A DNA stretch of 64,000 nt from Candidatus Lutibacillus vidarii (lineage in GTDB: Bacteria; Actinomycetota; Actinomycetes; Actinomycetales; Dermatophilaceae). The translations under genes were made by a program, and so were the position numbers. Below are positions 60,194 to 64,000 of the stretch, one piece after another; position 1 is the first letter of the stretch; every line of letters begins with the position of its first letter. The stretch lies in assembly GCA_016717165.1 (NCBI GenBank), contig JADKGA010000001.1, forward strand, positions 186,001-250,000, read 5' to 3'. The notes under the pieces were generated by a model. The model was not told where the DNA came from. It worked only from the letters and a program-made list of their open reading frames with translations, and did no database searches.

Positions 60194-60531
60194 GACCTGG
60201 CCTTTCCATCGACGATGTGGTCGACGCTCTCCCGGAAGCCGCGCCAGGACTGGCGGAAGGCCTCGAGTGACGCGCGCCCTTGGGGGGTGAGCGTGTAGTA
60301 GCGCCGCGGCGGACCGGACGGCGACTCGCGCCATACGGTGTCCACGAGCCCGTCCCGACGCAGCCGGCTGAGCAGGGGGTAGACCGTCCCCTCACTCGCA
60401 ACCAGGCCTGCTGCGGCGAGGTCGTTGACGAGGTCGTAGGCGTAGCGAGCCTCATGCTCGGTCAGCGCCAGGACGCAGTGCTCCAGCACGCCGCGTCGCA
60501 GCTGGGCGACGACATTGCTCGAGCTGTCCAT
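60190..60531 (-). CDS. PadR-family transcriptional regulator
   Basis: A 113-residue winged-helix protein of the short PadR-s2 type. The motif EGTVYPLLSRLRRDGLVDTVW, then GPPRRYYTLTPQGRASLEAF, is diagnostic. It likely represses its own operon by binding the palindrome just upstream. It controls the coupled HAAS membrane gene. ATG at 60531 is used. Confidence 0.92.
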   Translation of the reverse strand: MDSSSNVVAQLRRGVLEHCVLALTEHEARYAYDLVNDLAAAGLVASEGTVYPLLSRLRRDGLVDTVWRESPSGPPRRYYTLTPQGRASLEAFRQSWRGFRESVDHIVDGKARS

Positions 60532-60543
60532 GACTCGAAGGTA

Positions 60544-60578
60544 CCGCCGGGTACCTTGCTACGCAAGATACCCGGCGG
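60544..60578 (-). promoter_or_regulatory. PadR operator palindrome
   Basis: 16-base arms with one mismatch (CCGCCGGGTACCTTGC at 60544-60559 and its partner at 60563-60578) around TAC, ending 12 bases before the PadR start. The TACCTTGC-N3-GCAAGATA centre resembles known PadR-type operators. Confidence 0.78.
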
Positions 60579-60701
60579 AGAAAGGCAGTGGCGCACTTCA
60601 CCCGCCTCGGTGCCACCTGGCGGAAGGAAGGACTTGCGGCGGGAGTTATGGTCTGTGTCAACGGCTTGCGGCACAGGCGCCGCATCGCAAGGGAGGCCCT
60701 C

Positions 60702-60920
60702 ATGGCACGGTACGACGCCGACACGACCACGCTCGGCACGCTTCTCGACGACCCGGATGTCGTCGCCATCCTCGACAAGCACGCCCCGGGTCTGTCGACC
60801 AACCCGATGATCGGGATGGCGAAGGCGATGCCGGCCAGCCAGGCCATCGGCATGGCCAGCGGCATGATCGGCGCCGACAAGGCCGAGGCCATCCGCGCCG
60901 AGGTCGAAGCCCTGGAGTGA
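60702..60920 (+). CDS. Small conserved protein (72 aa), stand-alone glycosidase-associated domain
   Basis: A 72-residue protein: LGTLLDDPDVVAILDKHAPGLSTNPMIGMAKAMPASQAIGMASGM. The pattern of a VLxKHxPG helix then NPMIxMAKxM is familiar from the C-termini of several secreted or cytosolic glycosidases, but here it stands alone. No function is assigned. ATG at 60702 has AAGGGAGG upstream. It lies between the PadR promoter region and a strong terminator. Confidence 0.75.
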   Translation: MARYDADTTTLGTLLDDPDVVAILDKHAPGLSTNPMIGMAKAMPASQAIGMASGMIGADKAEAIRAEVEALE

Positions 60921-60963
60921 CCGCTCCGGCCGACGGTGTGCCGTCGGACCGCTTGTAGCTCAC

Positions 60964-60995
60964 CTTGTGGGGGCCGCCGACGCGGCCCCCACAAG
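60964..60995. terminator. Strong bidirectional terminator
   Basis: Perfect 14-bp stem (CTTGTGGGGGCCGC at 60964-60977 with its complement at 60982-60995) and a CGAC loop, between the convergent 72-residue gene and the enoyl-reductase-like gene. Confidence 0.85.
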
Positions 60996-61118
60996 CATGT
61001 CCGGTTCCCTCAAGACCTCGAGGTATGCCGGCCCCGTCGCTCAGGGTTCGCCGCACCCGGATAGCGGCGGGCGCCGCTCAGGGTCCGCCACTCCGGTATG
61101 CCGGTGCCGTCTTCGGCG

Positions 61119-62456
61119 TCAGCCGATCCGCTCGGTGGTGACGGTGAAGCCCTGACCCCGCAGCCGCTCCGCCAGCACCGCCCCGATGCCGGTGGCGGGG
61201 GTCAGCACGCCGGCCCGGTCCGGGAGCAGGCTGGGGTCGCCCGCCAGCGCCAGCGCCGACTGGCCGAACATCACCGCGGTGCCGTCATACCCAGGGTCGA
61301 GGTGAGCGCCGACGACGGTGCGGTACCTCGCTCCGGTGACCGTCGACGCGAGGAGCTCGACGAGGAAGCGTCCGCTGCGCCGGGTCTGCTCGGACGGGCC
61401 CTCGCCAGGGGCGGGCAGCCATCGGTCGACCACGGGGCGCAGCAGGTCGCTGCCCATTGCTGTGAAGACGCCGCCCATCGCCGCAGCCATGCCGGTGCCG
61501 ATCAACGGGGCGGTGGGGGAGCTGCCGAGGTCGAGGACCTCACGATATGAGAGGTCGCGGCCGTACGACCATCCGGTGAGGGAGTTGCTGCGGCGGACCA
61601 GCCGGGTGTTGAAGGGGGCCATGACGAAGGGGCCGTACCAGTGCCCGTCGGAGGCGTCCCGGCTGACCGGCACCATCGACCGGGCCACCTTGGCCGACCG
61701 GGTGAGCACCCCGAGTACTGCGCCGACCGAGGAACCGCTCGCCGCTCCGGACCCGGACCCAGAACCCGACCGCGTCCTGCGCCTCGGCTCGTGATCGCGG
61801 TCGGCGCTGAGCGCGTACGGGTCGGTGAGCACCTTCTTCGCCCACGGGTCCTCGGCCATGGCGATGGCCTGTTGGCGGGCCGAGTCGACGGTGCCGCCGC
61901 TGAAGCCCGCCCGGAGCTTGCGGACGTAGAGCGTCGCGTCGGTCAGGCCGCCGTCATGCGCCTCCAGCGCCGCGGTCGCGGTGAGGAGGACCGCGAGGTC
62001 GGAGGGGACCGAGTCGAAGCCGCACGAGTTGACGATCCGCGCTCCGGAGCGTCGGGCCTCCTCGTGGAGCATGTCCGCGCAGCGCCGGACGAAGAGCACC
62101 TCGCCGGTGAGGTCCGCATAGTGCGTCCCGCGCAGCGCACACGCGGCCGCGAGCGGCATACCGAGCTTGTGGTACGGCCCTACCGTCGTCGCGACGACGC
62201 GGGTGCGTGCGGCGAGCGCCCGCAGCCCATCGCTGTCGTGCGCGTCGACCTCGATGATCGGCCAGTCGGCGGCCGCTGCGCCGAGCTCGTCGCGGACGGC
62301 GGTGAGCCGGGCCGTCGAGCGCCCGGCCAGGGCGATCCTGGCCGACCCTGCCTCCGCGGCGAGGTGGGCGGCGGTGAGCTGACCGACGAAGCCGCTGGCC
62401 CCGACGAGGACGACGTCAAGCTCCCGATCGGTTCGCGCCGGGGGGGTCGTGCTCAT
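61119..62456 (-). CDS. Trans-acting enoyl reductase / saccharopine dehydrogenase-like protein
   Basis: A 445-residue protein with an N-terminal NAD(P)-binding motif VVLVGASGFVGQLTA (14-28), GPYHKLGMPLAAACALRGTHYADLTGE (the conserved block of this family) and GFDSVPSDLAVLLTA. It matches mycobacterial Rv2449c/Rv2953-type proteins that reduce lipid intermediates or have unknown substrate. An insert rich in Gly/Ser/Arg (RRRTRSGSGSGSG) near residue 226 is unusual. It overlaps the methyltransferase stop codon by four bases (62453-62456). Confidence 0.88.
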   Translation of the reverse strand: MSTTPPARTDRELDVVLVGASGFVGQLTAAHLAAEAGSARIALAGRSTARLTAVRDELGAAAADWPIIEVDAHDSDGLRALAARTRVVATTVGPYHKLGMPLAAACALRGTHYADLTGEVLFVRRCADMLHEEARRSGARIVNSCGFDSVPSDLAVLLTATAALEAHDGGLTDATLYVRKLRAGFSGGTVDSARQQAIAMAEDPWAKKVLTDPYALSADRDHEPRRRTRSGSGSGSGAASGSSVGAVLGVLTRSAKVARSMVPVSRDASDGHWYGPFVMAPFNTRLVRRSNSLTGWSYGRDLSYREVLDLGSSPTAPLIGTGMAAAMGGVFTAMGSDLLRPVVDRWLPAPGEGPSEQTRRSGRFLVELLASTVTGARYRTVVGAHLDPGYDGTAVMFGQSALALAGDPSLLPDRAGVLTPATGIGAVLAERLRGQGFTVTTERIG

Positions 62457-63700
62457 GGTGTCGCCTCCAAGGTCGGGTCGAGCATGCGGGCCAGGGCTGG
62501 GACGACTCCCCAGCTGGTGGACAGGGCGTCATCGGCGGCGACCTGCGCGGGATCGGGGGTGGCGCCGGTGCGCCGGGCGCGGATCATCGCATTTCGCGGG
62601 GTATGCCGTGAGTCGACGAACTCGACCACATCGACACGGTAGCCGTGCCGACGCAGGACGGCAGCCCGCAGGGCGTCGGTGAGGACGTCGGCGAAGCGTT
62701 CCCGCAGGATCGGGTGGGTGGTGATGCTGCGGTACTCGGGAGGCCCAGGTGGCCCGGGCGGCCCAGGTCGCCCGGCCGTGGCGGGCGAGGTGGTGAGCTG
62801 GCGCTGGATGTCGTGATGGCAGCACGGCGCCGCGAGGACGACTGGGGCCTGCCAGCGGACCGCCCGGGCCAGCGCCTCGTCGGTGGCGGTGTCGCACGCG
62901 TGCAGGGCGAGGACGACGTCGACTCCGTCAAGCCCGGCGTCAGCGGCTGCGATGGTCCCGGAGACGAAGGTCAGCCCGTCCAGCCCTGCGTGGTCCGCGC
63001 GTGCAGCGGACCGGTCGACGAGGTCGCCGCGCAGCTCGACCCCGACGGTGACGGTGCCCGGGCGCTGGGCGCACAGGTACCGGTGGGCCGCCATCGTCAG
63101 ATAGGCGTTGCCGCACCCGAGGTCGACGACCCGCAGCGGCCGACCCGCCGGGAAGGCCTTGTCGACGACCGGGGCCATGAGCCGCAGGAAGGCGTCGACC
63201 TGGCGCCTCTTGTCCGCATCGGCGCCCGCGCCGAGGACGTCGTAGAGCGGATCGTCCGGGTCGATGAGCCGCGCCTTGACCCGGTCGTGGCTGCGGCTGG
63301 CGACACCGCGTCGGCTGGTGGCGGCTTCATGCACCTGTGCTTGGCCGCGCTTGGTCACCCGCAGCTGGACGGTTGTCGACTCGGTTTCGACATGCCAGCT
63401 CCGCAGCGGCAGCGCGACCAGCCCGGCGACGAGATCGGCCCACCCAGCGGTGTCGCCGAGGGCGACATTGCGGGTGTCGACCCGAGGGCCGGTGCGCCAT
63501 ACACACTGCACGTGTGGCCCGGACTTGAGGTCAACGACCCGCAGCTCCACCCGATCCACCCGCTCTGCCGGCGGCGGCTCCGTGCCGCGGACCGGTCGCG
63601 AACCGGCGGTGCCGACCGCCCGGACCAGCGCGGCGGGGTCGAGCAGCAGCGCCCGGACCCGGGCCAGCCCCTGCTCGAGCGGTTCCGGCATACCGCTCAT
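62453..63700 (-). CDS. Class I SAM-dependent methyltransferase
   Basis: A 415-residue protein: N-terminal region of unknown fold (LELRVVDLKSGPHVQCVWRT-like), then a Methyltransf_25/32-type SAM domain. Motif I is VVDLGCGNAYLTMAAHRYL, the acidic strand VGVELRGDLVDRSAARADH, and ALHACDTATDEAL with APCCHH later. The CCHH cluster may bind metal. The Gly/Pro run (GRPGPPGPPGPPEYR) is low complexity. Start ATG 63700 (or 63691); no ribosome site is seen, so leaderless. Divergent from folP by 24 bases. Substrate unknown. Confidence 0.85.
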   Translation of the reverse strand: MSGMPEPLEQGLARVRALLLDPAALVRAVGTAGSRPVRGTEPPPAERVDRVELRVVDLKSGPHVQCVWRTGPRVDTRNVALGDTAGWADLVAGLVALPLRSWHVETESTTVQLRVTKRGQAQVHEAATSRRGVASRSHDRVKARLIDPDDPLYDVLGAGADADKRRQVDAFLRLMAPVVDKAFPAGRPLRVVDLGCGNAYLTMAAHRYLCAQRPGTVTVGVELRGDLVDRSAARADHAGLDGLTFVSGTIAAADAGLDGVDVVLALHACDTATDEALARAVRWQAPVVLAAPCCHHDIQRQLTTSPATAGRPGPPGPPGPPEYRSITTHPILRERFADVLTDALRAAVLRRHGYRVDVVEFVDSRHTPRNAMIRARRTGATPDPAQVAADDALSTSWGVVPALARMLDPTLEATP

Positions 63701-63724
63701 CTTGGCACCGCGTACGCTGCGGAG

Positions 63725-64000
63725 GTGACCAGCGTCCCTGTCAGCGAGCCGAGCCCGCCGGTCCTGCCCGCGCCCGCCGCGCTCGTCCTGCGCGGTCGGC
63801 GGTATGACGCGGCCCGCCCCGCGGTGATGGCGATCATCAACCGCACCCGCGACTCGTTCTGGCCGGGCAACCGGCATGCCGACGACGACTCGGCCCGGGC
63901 CGCACTGGCCCGCGCTGTCGAGCTCGGCGCGGATATCGTCGACGTCGGCGGGGTCCGGGCCGGCCAGGAGGGTGAGTGGGTCGACGCGGCCGAGGAGATC
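63725..64000 (+). CDS. FolP2-like dihydropteroate synthase (5' part)
   Basis: Partial gene running off the window; 92 codons seen. The N-terminal region has VMAIINRTRDSFWPGNRH where DHPS normally reads NVTPDSFSDGG, and AVELGADIVDVGGVRAGQEGEWV is the next DHPS block. The changed PD loop places it in the FolP2-like branch, whose members in mycobacteria are not functional DHPS, from memory. Probably folate-related by fold only. The GTG at 63725 directly follows GGAG, too close for a ribosome site, so leaderless initiation is likely. Confidence 0.8.
   Translation, partial: MTSVPVSEPSPPVLPAPAALVLRGRRYDAARPAVMAIINRTRDSFWPGNRHADDDSARAALARAVELGADIVDVGGVRAGQEGEWVDAAEEI

Overview
The window is chromosomal DNA from a very GC-rich Gram-positive actinomycete, most likely a member of the Intrasporangiaceae (Janibacter/Phycicoccus/Knoellia-like). 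I infer this from the high GC content, frequent GTG starts, tightly overlapping genes, a mycothiol-type DinB enzyme, the CopD-CtaG fusion, a combined HAD-PlsC acyltransferase next to PlsB and a WS/DGAT enzyme, and WXG100-like proteins. Family assignment is by recognition only; no database search was possible.

Layout. 1-9.3 kb: 5' part of galE; phenylacetate genes (paaK, a paaI-type thioesterase, paaH-like dehydrogenase, paaN, coupled Nudix gene) with a polar amino-acid ABC transporter between paaK and the thioesterase. 9.3-18.6 kb: small holin-like membrane protein, hisC, a SulP/STAS permease, a three-gene 2-oxoacid dehydrogenase operon (E1 alpha, E1 beta, E2), a LysE exporter and an MFS protein. 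18.6-19.3 kb: gene-free, with two unrelated tandem-repeat arrays. 19.3-22.4 kb: ArsR-type regulator plus SRPBCC protein under a perfect palindrome, then a DHA2 efflux pump. 22.7-27.4 kb: three overlapping acyltransferase genes covering glycerol-3-phosphate to triacylglycerol or wax ester. 27.5-35.0 kb: the RDD / SpoIIM / DUF58 / MoxR / DUF4350 / DUF4129 membrane-protein group. 35-40 kb: MDMPI-like enzyme, CopD-CtaG fusion, nitrilase-type hydrolase, zinc alcohol dehydrogenase. 40-45.8 kb: secreted sedolisin with a large secreted non-catalytic partner, then a FadE-type acyl-CoA dehydrogenase.

46-53.8 kb holds two cassettes that each couple a WXG100-like helical protein to a large alpha/beta-hydrolase. 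Between them lie tRNA-Gly, an MFS protein, a DUF4097 protein, a ribbon-helix-helix regulator with repeated TGACGTCA sites, and dcd. 54-64 kb: membrane iron-sulfur reductase, cysK-cysE, a hairpin-rich spacer, tRNA-Ser with a duplicated 3' end, a VOC protein, a PadR regulator with its membrane partner, a 72-residue protein, a trans-acting enoyl-reductase-like protein, a methyltransferase, and the start of a FolP2-like dihydropteroate synthase gene.

The most distinctive feature is a family of three intergenic elements (29.4, 39.0 and 43.9 kb). Each has a near-perfect 20-23 bp inverted repeat flanked on both sides by DnaA-box-like sequences (TTATCCACA). One copy supplies the last codons and the stop codon of the upstream hydrolase gene and abuts the ribosome binding site of the next gene.
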